Assembly (NCBI RefSeq): GCF_963576615.1
Contig: NC_088708.1
Coordinates: forward strand, 7,378,001-7,442,000
Origin: Watersipora subatra
Taxonomy: Eukaryota; Bryozoa; Gymnolaemata; Cheilostomatida; Watersiporidae
Length of the DNA stretch: 64,000 nt
Direction: 5' to 3'
The position numbers and the translations under genes were made by a program. A model generated the notes under the pieces. That model did not search any database. It had not been told where the DNA came from and saw only the letters and a program-made list of their open reading frames with translations. Of the stretch, positions 11,326-21,845 are shown piece after piece. Every line of letters starts with the position of its first letter. The first letter of the stretch is position 1.

Positions 11326-12261
11326 CCCAGGGCTGATACTCTGAAAGAAACACCCGCCTGGATAGGCCCAAACTTGGATATTGTACCCCCAATCACCTGG
11401 TTGGTCAATTGAATTTAGATATCGTACCCCCAATCACCTGGTTGGTCAATTTGAAATACACCCCCTAAACACTGGAAGTTCCTTAGAGGGTGCCCAGGTT
11501 CCACGCCCCGCTAAACATCCAATATGATTCATGCATTAATAAAGCAGAAAAAAGCTACAAACACAATTCCCAATTTTATTTAAATACGTTTTTATTTCGG
11601 ATTTTTCGTTTGTTTAGTATTGCAAAAACCATTGTTTTTTTCTTCTGCAAACGGCTTATTTTTTGTTGCTAACAGAGACCAATACACTATAGTTTACTAT
11701 TGGTAAAAAAATTAAACTAAAAAAGGCAATTAGCTAACCATAAATCAATTTATAAAAACCGTCCGTGTGGCAACATAATAGTCGCTCTGCCCACTGGCGT
11801 TAATATTGCAAAACGACAAATTGTCGTTATGCCTGCAAAAGAGTCAATAGAACTGTTTCCAAACATCAACCATCAGATCATCATTTTCATTTACAAAGGA
11901 AAACATAATGAATATCAATGAAAGAAATATCATTGCATTCCTTCTGAGTATATTGCTCAAGGGTTGCTAAGATAATGCAGTGTCAACTGTCTCTTTTTCC
12001 TTACGTTCCCTTCAGCAAGCATGCAGATTTTAATGCAATCTGCATTAAAAGGAAGACTGGAATTTCGGTGCAATTTCTTGGTATTACTTTGGCTGAATAA
12101 AACCTTAATGAGCATGGGCCCTTTCACTGGCTTGGCTGTGGAACCCCCCCCCCCCTAAAGTAGCAAATTCACTGACAGTGCCCCATGGTCTGAAAACCAC
12201 CCCTAAAACGCGATTTTGGGCCGAACCTAAGGGGCCTTTTAGGGGGAGTATCAGCCCTGGG
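11326..12261. mobile_element. Non-autonomous hAT element (936 bp)
   Basis: The termini are a perfect 16-bp inverted repeat, CCCAGGGCTGATACTC, flanked by an exact 8-bp target duplication GATCCTAG (11318-11325 and 12262-12269). CAGGG-type ends and an 8-bp duplication are hAT hallmarks. No transposase frame is visible. The inside contains two near-identical ~40-bp words (GTACCCCCAATCACCTGG at about 11382 and 11428) and a C11 tract near 12150. Confidence 0.9.
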
Positions 12262-12402
12262 GATCCTAGTATGCATATCTACTCATGCCAACCCTAGTAA
12301 CTCCATTTCACTTTAGGGCTTTATACTTTTAACATATATTATCATAAGTCAAGGTTAAAATAAATTAGTTGAAGAAAACTTGAAGTTCCAGAAGCTTTAG
12401 CC

Positions 12403-13074
12403 AATACAGTAACACAAAAATTAGATACAGTAATATGGAAGTTAGATACAGTAACACTGAAGTTAGATACAGTAACACAAAACCTTGATACAGTAACATA
12501 AAAGTTAGATACAGTAACACAGAAGTTAGATACAGTAACATGGAAGTTAGATACAGTAACACAAAAGTTAGATGCAGTAACACAAAAGTTAGATACAGTA
12601 ACATAGAAGTTAGATACGGTAACATGGAAGTTAGATACAGTAACACAAAAGTTAAATACAGCAATGTAGAAGTTAGATGCATTAATACAGAAGCTTGATA
12701 CAGTAACATAAAAATTAGATACAGTAACACAGAAGTTTGATACAGTAACACAGAAGCTTGACACAGTAACACAGAAATTAGATACAGTAACACAGAAGTT
12801 AGATACAGTAACACAGAAGTTAGATACGGTAACATGGAAGTTAGATACAGTAACACAAAAGTTAAATACAGCAATGTAGAAGTTAGATGCATTAATACAG
12901 AAGCTTGATACAGTAACATAAAAATTAGATACAGTAACACAGAAGTTTGATACAGTAACACAGAAGCTTGACACAGTAACACAGAAATTAGATACAGTAA
13001 CACAGAAGTTAGATACAGTAACACAGAAGTTAGATACAGTAACACAAAAGTTAGATACAGTAACGCAAAAACTA
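12403..13074. repeat. 21-bp minisatellite, about 32 units
   Basis: The unit is GTTAGATACAGTAACACAGA plus one A, with scattered substitutions. Since 21 is a multiple of three and few units carry stops, two overlapping minus-strand open frames of 210 and 226 residues arise with a seven-residue period (VTVSNFC-like and LLYLTSV-like). These are by-products, not proteins. Confidence 0.95.
12611..13030. repeat. Higher-order 210-bp duplication inside the minisatellite
   Basis: The block starting TAGATACGGTAACATGG at 12611 recurs at 12821 with the same series of unit variants (CAATGTAGAAG, GCATTAATACAG, GACACAGTAAC). The offset is 210 bp, exactly ten units. Confidence 0.9.
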
Positions 13075-13623
13075 GAACAATGATTTCTTTTTAATTTTGA
13101 AAAACTTTAAAAATTGCTATAGTTAAATTCAGCTCTAATTATTTTATTTTCAGAGATTAATAAGGAATTATTTACTAAAAAATATAAGGACATCACATAG
13201 AAGCATACAGAATGGGAGTAGCAAGTCACTCAGTAAAATGAATTTATTGTTGTTTGGTGTTGACTCAATTAAGGGTAATAGATTCTGTTAACATCTGCAT
13301 GTATATCCCACATGTTTACCATATTGCATGTATATCACACCCGGTCTGTGTGAAGCATCGAAAGTGTATTAGCATCAGCCGTCAATAGCTTGAAAAATTA
13401 GAGAGTTCATAAAATCTCATGTCAGTTACTAAAATGTTAAATCCCAAAACTAGCTGAAGAAGAGTTCCATCTCATTTCTTGAAATAATGATTTCCAGACA
13501 ATTCTAAACAATAACAAGACCAATATAGTGTTGTGGCATAAGTACTTTAGCTTGGGAGGCAAGAAAAGCTCAGCGGCCACAGACGCATAATGTTCTGATC
13601 ATTATTCAGTAGTGTTTCTTGAC

Positions 13624-13640
13624 GGGGGGGGGGGGGGGGG
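13624..13640 (+). repeat. G17 homopolymer
   Basis: Seventeen consecutive G residues, flanked by TTGAC on the left and TCAA on the right. It is long enough to form a G-quadruplex and is likely length-variable. Confidence 0.9.
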
Positions 13641-15689
13641 TCAAAATTGCTAGGTTTTCACTTTCATGTAAGTGAGAGTATGTAAGCATTCTCAGAGATA
13701 CCTCTAACTTTCAGTCAACCAAATGCTCTACCAATTCATTTATATGCCAATAAACTGTCGATAATAAATTTTCTCTCCTAATTGTTTATTGCACTTTATA
13801 TAATTATTCTTGATATTATCGTTGACTATGGCAAAGCCTTACAGAAATGAGAAAGTTGGGCTAATGGCTATACAACGTTTTCAATTTATGATGGTATAAC
13901 TTGTATAAGAGAACATAGAGGGAACAGAATGCTGTCAATAGCCTTGCTAGGTATAGATGGTTTTACCAACAATCCAAAATTGACTTAAATAAGTAAGTAG
14001 AACTCTATCCATCCCAAATTGTTGGAAAACAGAAAAAAATGTAACATAAATTCAGCTGTTTGTTACAAAGTTCGTCCATCTCTGTTGTAGTTTTTGCTCA
14101 TTTCATTTGACCAACAATGTCGCCCTTGCCGGTATGCTATCTCCATGCACATATTGCCTGTTTTTTTAACCTGAAAGCTGTTTTTTTGTAGTTTTTAAAT
14201 TTTTTTCCACCTTTTTTTGAGCAAACATTTTATTTGAAATTATAAATATTGAGCTAGCAATCATCTATGGCTCTTTAAGGTAGTCATGTTGTCTGAACAA
14301 GTGATGATGGTTTTTTACTTGCTTAGCAAAGTCATCATTCTAATTTTTTGCTGTTACAGCAAACAGATTAGATGAAAACATAAGCCAGTGATTTCCTGAT
14401 TATCTTCATTTCTTTTTCAATCAGTAGCCCTTGTGATTATAAACTCAGATTAATCTCTCATATATATTATTAGAGACATCAGCCACATCTCCGCATTACA
14501 ACATTCAGTGTGTTTGTTTGTTTTATTTGGTTTGTGATTCTAAAAATCGTGGCATAGCTAGTTCAAGAAAACAACCGATGACAAGAGTAGGCATATAAAT
14601 AGCTTGAGTTCTTTATGTCTATATACTTTCTTTAAAACTGGCCTAGTTTAACAATGACAGTACAGTTGATGAGGTATGCCACTGAAGCTCTTGTTGACCC
14701 AATTTTAGAAGAACTGCATGACATATTTTTTAGCTAAACGGAAAAGCGACACTTTTGTAATGACTGGCCTTTATTCTAGCTTTTTCATGTTAAGGTTCCT
14801 TTCCTTCAGGGTAATATATATTTTACATCAATTGAAGTTCAGGACATGAAATGCAATTATTTAAATTAGAAAATTTTTGTCAGAGCTGATCTTATAAAAG
14901 AAAAAAAATAGAAATGAGTAATTGTCGCAACAAACCCAAACCTCTAACTATCGACCATTTCTGTTTTGTTAGAAAGAACAAGCAGACGTACTGCTGTCTT
15001 TCCTATTATTGAGTCATCGTTGTTGTCTCTACTGTTTTTAGTTTTGTCATTGACAATGCCATCCAAGTCAATTTTTATCTCAGAACTACAAGTATAAGCT
15101 CTACTAACGACCACCCAATCGTTGTAGCGATAGCACTACTAGCAACTAGTACTAAAACTGCTAGAAATATAGCCTAGTTAGCGATTAGCAAATAATAACC
15201 CTGAAATTGCTGGCAAAAATAGCTTTACTAGCAACTGGCAAATGCTAGTTAGGGCCAATAACCTGCAAGTCAGCTAAAAATAAAGAATATTCGTACTCTC
15301 TTCTTTAGCTTCAAAACAACATGTACGTGTCTCCTAGTGAATGACTATTTGACTAACAACCAGGTAAATAATTAGGAGATGCAGTTATATAGTCTCCACT
15401 AAACGGAAAGAACACTCAAGCATGCAGTAATCTTATAGAATCATATGTTGTTGTTAAGAATTTGCTAGGTTATTAGGTCAGCCATATTGCAGGTGTTGTC
15501 ATAACCACCATCTACGCATATCAAAACTCAGATTAGAAGATTCAGCTTACAAATATTTTGATCAAACTTAAAGCTATGGAATTTGTGATTGGTATAAATA
15601 TTTGCTTGTGGTTCATATCACGAGGAAGAAAATACATCATTTGGGAATTTCTGAACGAACGCAAACTGTTTACTTTCAGAATATGGAAG
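13641..15689. other. Noncoding, no gene seen
   Basis: Low-complexity AT-rich sequence. Around 15125-15250 the words CTAGCAACTAG, CTAGTTAGC and TAGCAACTGGCAAATGC recur loosely, a possible very old tandem array. Confidence 0.4.
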
Positions 15690-16030
15690 TAGAGATAGGC
15701 ACTGTTATTAATGGAAAGCTCACAGATGCTTTATTCGTGAGTTGTTCTCTCTCAAATTTGAATAAGCCAGGCGTGACAACTTCAAACAAAAGGAGTAGAG
15801 GAGGTGGTGAATATGTTTAGGATTACTGTGATCCTAGTGTGCACATCTACTGACTCCACCCTTATTAAACAAGATTAACCCATTAACTTTATTTAATTAT
15901 TTTATTTCATGTTTTCCATATATTTTTTCTAAGCCAAGGTTGAAAAAATTTGATTTCAAAATAAAACTTCAAGCTTCGAAAGATTTTGTCGATACAGTAA
16001 CGTAAATGTTAGAACAATGATTCTTTATGA
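15690..16030. repeat. Segmental duplication copy B (unexpanded, transposon-free)
   Basis: This copy matches 11205-11325 plus 12262-13110. It has a single GATCCTAG (15830-15837), the empty target of the hAT element, and a single GATACAGTAACG unit (15991-16002) running straight into AGAACAATGATT, where copy A has about 32 units. The open frame at 15602-15820 crosses into this repeat and is not conserved in copy A. Confidence 0.75.
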
Positions 16031-17269
16031 GGAAAACAAAAATCTCATGATAAGCCTTTAAAATTATCAGAAAAGGTAAAAGATGCTCCTACTCTGATGA
16101 CATCACTTTATAATGTTTGGTTGTGATTAATAATAAAAAGAAACGGTTTACATGAAGCTTATAGCTTCAGCCTTGTAAGAGTCGGAAAATGTTGAACACT
16201 AGTGAAACTCTGTTGTATTGTGAGCAGTAACCAAACATATAGATACATTTTTAAACCTCTAAGCAGATTTAAGTGAATCTGAATGTCTGCATTAGATTTA
16301 TCTCTGTTACTGGAGAATTTTTGAATAATTTTTTTTCTATTACTGACACTAACTACTTACGCGTAGCTATAGATATAATTCTGCGACTTTCATGAGGGGT
16401 TAGTAGGATCTCTTAACATCTCTGCTTTGTACACTCAGATGAATCGCATGACTCCTTTAGAACTACAATATCTTAACCTCGAGGATAATATATTTGATTC
16501 AGCCTCTAGGTATTGAATTATAGTTTGACTTTCCTTTATTTGAAGAAACATCGTTTCATTATATTGAAGCTTCATCGTAGCAATTCGAGCTCGGTTGCTC
16601 AGTTTAGAGAACAAACCAGAAGTGAGAATAGATGAAAAGTTAAAATGACCGTGTAATAGTCCTAGAACACCCTCATTTTGTTTTATATTTTAACAGACCC
16701 AAATCCTGCTCTCAGACAGTTCAAAGTTTCCATTGCATCATCTCCAGTTGTTTACCCTTTGATCCTTGCTGCTCTATCAAGTAGAATGTTTCACATAAAA
16801 ACTCCTATTTTTTGTGCAATAAATACTTGGATCTGGTGCTAAGTGCATATCCACCTTTAGTCTTTGTGCTCTCAGAACCAGAGCACTAAACTGTAAAGCT
16901 ACGCAAGCAAAATTATTCAGAGTTGATGATGTGATCATGTCGCCATATTGGTATTTTCTTTCCCTTTTGATTCGGTGATGGTGGAAGAGAATGCCTGCGC
17001 TGTATTTAAGTACTTACATGCGTATTTAAGCGTGTTGTCCATAATGACAAGGCTAATTCTGGTTAATGGGACATAATTTGGCACCCAAACTGTTTGTCAC
17101 CAGTTTATTAGCGAGGAGGTCATACATCCCATACTAGCCTACGCAACATGATAGATTTAAATTTAGACAAAGCCACAAGTTGTACAAATTTTATTAAATA
17201 CATACATGAAGCTCTAACTGTAAGCAAAGTCGCTACCTCTATTATCTAATGATTTAACATACAGATATT
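16031..17269. other. Noncoding, no gene seen
   Basis: No open frame, RNA motif or clear repeat. The start may still belong to the segmental duplication (GACATCAC and GTTTGGTG-like words are shared with 13189-13262). Confidence 0.4.
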
Positions 17270-17490
17270 CTTCCATAGAAGTTACCAACAGATATCCTTC
17301 CATGAACTTTAACTATAAGCATTACCCATAGATATTACAGATTACAGGCAGTCCTCTATGGATGCTACCAACAGACAGCCTCTGATAGATGTAATCTATA
17401 TACATCGCCTATACATATTCTCTATACACATCACCTATACATATTACCTACACACATTACCCATACATATTAATACATGCATAAATATTA
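17270..17490. repeat. Degenerate short tandem repeats
   Basis: Units based on ACAGATATTCTTCCATAGA and later CTATACACATCACC / CCTATACATATT, strongly diverged. The first motif resembles the array at 20788-21030, so the two may share an origin. Confidence 0.6.
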
Positions 17491-17649
17491 CCTACAGAAT
17501 ATCTCCCATAGAGATCATGAAAAGCTAGATTTAGGAAACACTAATGTGAAGGCTGACTGTGATGCCAAGAGCTCTGTCCTTTACGTAAAGCTATTAATAA
17601 CTTTTTGCATATGCTCTGTACAAAGTATTTCTGCGTATATAGCACTAAT

Positions 17650-18323
17650 TAGCCTGTTTTGACAAACTGTTGTTTTTGCAGAGCTGTCCTCTGTCGAGCG
17701 CGGCGAGCAAAACAACAGCTTGTCACAAGACGTACTGCACCTGGTGCATCAGCTGCACTTATAGAGAGTTGTTTTCTTCCACCTATGCGGCTTGGTTGCG
17801 ATGTTATGTTGGTTGCTCCATTGATAATCAAAACAAATTTCGCGCAAAAATTTATATAGAAAGAAAAAAAGCTTACACCGTTTAACCAGCGACCAGTCTC
17901 TGCGGTAAACTTTAGTAGAACTTAAGAACTTAGGCAACAACAGCGACTAAACATGTCGTTATTTGTGTGCTCAGTCAATTTTATTTCTATTTTTGTATCA
18001 GTTAGTTTTATTTGTTCTTATAGATTTTATATTTAATTTATTTTATTCTCAAGTTCTACTAAAGCTTACAACAGAGACTGGTCTTTGGTTAAACGTTGTG
18101 ATCTAATTTTTTTCTACATAGATTTTTGCGAGAAATCCGTTATGATTACCAATGGAGCGACCGCCATAACATCGCAGCCAAGCCGCGTAGACGGAAGAGA
18201 ACAACTCCCTTTCAGTGCAGCTGATGCATCAGGTGTAGTACGTCTTGTGACAAGCTGTTGTGTTGCTCGCCTGCTCAACGGAGGGACAACTCTGCAAAAA
18301 TAACAGTTTGTCAAAACAGGCTA
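17650..18323. mobile_element. Foldback element with ~275-bp inverted arms, Mutator-like (674 bp)
   Basis: The arms 17650-17926 and 18048-18323 are inverted copies beginning TAGCCTGTTTTGACAAACTG, with many substitutions but collinear throughout, separated by about 120 bp of AT-rich spacer. An exact 9-bp target duplication AGCACTAAT flanks the element (17641-17649, 18324-18332). Long inverted arms plus 9-bp duplications are characteristic of Mutator-like elements. It codes for nothing; the open frames inside it are arm sequence. Confidence 0.85.
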
Positions 18324-18383
18324 AGCACTAATATGAGCAAAAGCTAAACAATTTTGACGCATACAAAAAGATTAAGCCTACAA

Positions 18384-20238
18384 AGATTATCTGAGACTCC
18401 CACCTATCACAGATGATCTGAGACTATCGCCTACCACAGATGATCTGAGGCTTTCACCTATCACAGATGATCTGAGACTCTCACCTATCACAATTGATCT
18501 GAAACTCTCACCTATCACAGAATATCTGATACTCCCACCTATCACAGATGATCTGAGACTCTCACCTATCACAGATGATCTCAGACTCTCACCTATCACA
18601 GATGATCTGAGACTCTCACCTATCACAGACTATCTGATACTCTCACCTATCACAGAATATCTGAGACTATCACTTATCACCGATGATCTGAGACTCTCAC
18701 CTATCACAATTGATCTGAAACTCTCACCTATCACAGAATATCTGATACTCCCACCTATCACAGATGATCTGAGACTCTCACCTATCACAGATGATCTCAG
18801 ACTCTCACCTATCACAGATGATCTGATACTCTCACCTATCACAGACTATCTGATACTCTCACCTATCACAGAATATCTGATACTCCCACCTATCACAGAT
18901 GATCTGAGACTCTCACCTATCACAGATGATCTCAGACTCTCACCTATCACAGATGATCTGAGACTCTCACCTATCACAGACTATCTGATACTCTCACCTA
19001 TCACAGATAATCTGAGGCTTTCACCTATCACAGATGATCTGAGACTCTCACCTATCACAATTGATCTGAAACTCTCACCTATCACAGATGATCTCAGACT
19101 CTCACCTATCACAGAATATCTGATACTCTCACCTATAACAGATGATCTGAGACTATCACTTATCACCGATGATCTGATACTCTCACCTATCACAGATAAT
19201 CTGAGGCTTTCACCTATCACAGATGATCTGAGACTCTCACCTATCACAGATGATCTGAGACTCTCACCTATCACAGATGATCTGAGACTCTCACCTATCA
19301 CAATTGATCTGAAACTCTCACCTATCACAGATGATCGGAACCTTTCCTATCACAGATTATCTGAGACTCTCACCTATCATAGATGATCTGAGACTTTCAC
19401 CTATCACAGAATATCTGATACTCTCACCTGTCACAGATGATCTGAGACTCTCACCTATCACAGATGATCCGATACTCTCACCTATCACATATGATCTGAG
19501 ACTTTTACCTATCACAGATGGTCTGAGACTCTTACCTATCACAGATGATCTGAGACTATCACTTATCACCGACAATCTGAAACTCTCACGTATCACAGAT
19601 GATCTGAGACTTTTACCTATCACAGATGAACTGAGACTATCACTTATCACCGACGATCTGAGACTCTCACCTATCACAGATGATCTGAGACTTACCTATC
19701 ACAGATGATCTGAGACTTACCTATCACGGATTATCTGAGACTCTCACCTATCACAGAATATCTAATACTCCCACCTATCACATATGATCTGAGACTCTCA
19801 CCTATCACAAATGATCTGAGACTCTCACCTATCATAAATGGTCTGAGAATCTCACCTATCACAGAATATCTGATACTCTCACTTATCACAGATGATCTGA
19901 TACTCTCACCTATCACAGATGAACTGAGACTATCACTTATCACAGATGATCTGAGACTCTCACCTATCACAAATGATCTGAGACTCTCACCTATCACAGA
20001 TGATCCGATACTCTCACCTATCGCAGATGATTTGAGACTCTCACCTATCACAGATGATCTGAGACTCTCACCTATCACAGATGATCTGAGACTCTCACCT
20101 ATCACAGATGATCTGAGACTCTCACCTATCACAGATGAGTTGAGACTCTCACCTATCACAGATGATCTGAGACTATCACCTATCACAGATGATCTGAGAC
20201 TCTCACGTATCACAGATGATCTGAGACTCTCACCTATC
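18384..20238. repeat. 27-bp minisatellite, about 68 units
   Basis: The unit reads GATGATCTGAGACTCTCACC plus TATCACA. Variant units (GAATATCTGATACTC, CAATTGATCTGAAAC, CTTATCACCGACG) recur in the same order, showing block duplications. With a 27-bp period it is open in both strands, producing repeating DDLRLSPIT-like and GESLRSSVI-like peptides that have no start context or splice logic and should not be called genes. It begins 60 bp after the foldback element. Confidence 0.97.
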
Positions 20239-20386
20239 TTAAATGCTAACCATGACCAAGTTATGTTTTATTGCATCTTCAATGTTTACTTTCTTTTTTA
20301 TTACTACTAGCACTCTGACAGTCTAGTGTGCCGTGAGAGATTATCAGGTGTAATAACTATATGCTTGATTATTCCAAAGTATAGTA

Positions 20387-20462
20387 AGGTGGTTTATTGG
20401 TGCTGAAGCGTCAGTCAACCAAGCTGACTGTCAAGAGTTCAAATCCTGTATTGATGCAATTT
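20387..20462 (+). other. tRNA-like / tRNA-derived SINE fragment
   Basis: The stretch has GAGTTCAAATCC, close to the RNA polymerase III B box, about 50 bp after a weak A-box-like TTATTGGTGC. GTCAG and CTGAC could pair as a shortened anticodon stem, and a T8 run follows. The cloverleaf arms are poor, so a real tRNA gene is unlikely; an old SINE head is the better guess. Confidence 0.25.
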
Positions 20463-20787
20463 TTTTTACCCACATCCAATGATGGCTTCCGAGAGACAAA
20501 CGAACTTTACCAACATCCAATGATAGCTTCCAAGAGATAAATGAACACAGCTCATATTGTACTGAAGATTTGGAATAGCACAACAAAATTAAAAAACAAT
20601 AAAGTTTGAGAAGTCATAACTGAAGCTACTTAATGCAAATTTTGTTTTCCAAGAAAAGAGGAGATAACTTTTAATTTTGCAACAAAATTCTCATTCATAT
20701 CAAATAACTTTAGTTTACCGTGAGCCGATACTTTTTCATATGTTTATGTTAATTTATTGTCAACATCTCAACCTATCAAACAGCTCT

Positions 20788-21030
20788 CATAGATATTACC
20801 TACTGACAGCTTTCCATAGATATTACCTGCAGGCAGTTTCTATTGATATTACCTAGAGACAGCTTTCCATAAATATTACCTAGAGACGGTTTTCCATAGA
20901 TATTACCTACAGGCAGTTTCCATAGATATTACCTATAGGCAGTTTCCATAGATATTACCTAGAGACAGTTTCTAGAGATATTACCTACAGACAGCTTTTG
21001 ATAGATATTACCTTGAGACAGCTTAGACTT
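20788..21030. repeat. ~26-bp minisatellite, about ten units
   Basis: Repeated CATAGATATTACCTACAG / ACAGTTTC units with length variation (CTAGAGACAG, GCAGGCAGTTT). AT-rich and diverged. Confidence 0.85.
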
Positions 21031-21727
21031 GACAGCAATTCATTAAATACGCAACCCTCTGTTACCATGACAACCATACCGATGGCATTAATTATAACAC
21101 TAACTTTTAAAAATGCATTTCATCTGTAGCCGTTTATCACTTTTGACTTCTGCATCTACTGATGTTTAATTGGCTTTGAAAATGTAAAACAGTGTGTTGA
21201 TTGATGAATTGAATGTAAGTGAGACGAGGCTCGCTCCCCCCACTAATCACTCCCATAAATGCTAGAGAAATTATTTAGTACCCACTTACGCACCCGGGCG
21301 ATAGATTAACATTTGGTAAAAAAGCTCTAAGGTGCTGATTGTAGAGCCATAATAGGCAATTCTGGCAAAGGCTGCGCAAAGAGAACATTAGAATGCCGTG
21401 ATTAGCCCACCAGTCAGTATGCAGCCTCCTTGGCGCATATAAATTCTTTATAGTATTGTTTTCTTTTAATTTGCGGACCAGATAAGCGATTGCTATAAGT
21501 CCTGTTTAATCTTATTAGTCTTAAATCAAAGGTGTATATAATATTTCATTTGTCCTTTGTATTATAATTAGGCTATATATTATTGTTTACACGCTTCATG
21601 TTTATGTATTGAAAATAAAACTAGATAAACATATGTGTAAAAATATAGATCAAACTATAAAAATAACAATGCACAGGTTTAAAATTAAATATAGATAAAG
21701 ACTACAAAATATTCCAGGTATATTTCA
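21031..21727. other. Noncoding; possible regulatory stretch at 21220-21440
   Basis: No coding potential. Between about 21220 and 21440 the sequence is less AT-biased and free of repeats, with ACTAATCACTCC, CATAAATG, GATAGATTAAC and CCGTGATTAGCCC words that suit homeodomain and TALE factors. This is a guess from composition only. Confidence 0.25.
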
Positions 21728-21731
21728 GTTT

Positions 21732-21845
21732 AGCCTGCACGTTTTTGTATAGCCTGTGTACCTCTGTTTATCTTGTATATCTTTGTTTAGCCTGTGTAGC
21801 TCTGTTTAGCTTGTGTACATCTCTGTTTAGCCTGTGTATCTCCAT
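21732..21845. repeat. Short tandem repeat, ~21-bp units
   Basis: Units of GTTTAGCCTGTGTACCTCT type repeated five to six times with substitutions. Confidence 0.75.

Larger units (their letters stand above)
11205..13110. repeat. Segmental duplication copy A (partner near 15690-16030)
   Basis: TTTGTGAGTTGTTCT, AGAGGAAGTGGTGGATATG, GATCCTAG, CATCTACT, AAGTCAAGGTT and GATACAGTAACG ... AGAACAATGATT appear here in the same order as in 15690-16030. This copy is much longer because it gained a 936-bp transposon (11326-12261) and a 32-unit minisatellite (12403-13074). Confidence 0.75.

Noticed and set aside
12342-13045. Minus-strand frames of 210 and 226 residues with heptad-like repeats
   Set aside because: They follow the 21-bp minisatellite exactly, in two frames at once, with no non-repeat domain.
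18384-20238. CRISPR array
   Set aside because: Direct repeats of 27 bp abut with no unique spacers, and the DNA is from an animal.
18387-20310. Repeat proteins (GESLRSSVI / DDLRLSPIT) on both strands
   Set aside because: Produced by the 27-bp minisatellite; open in both strands, with no flanking coding sequence.
20387-20462. Functional tRNA gene
   Set aside because: B-box-like word present but acceptor and T stems do not pair properly.
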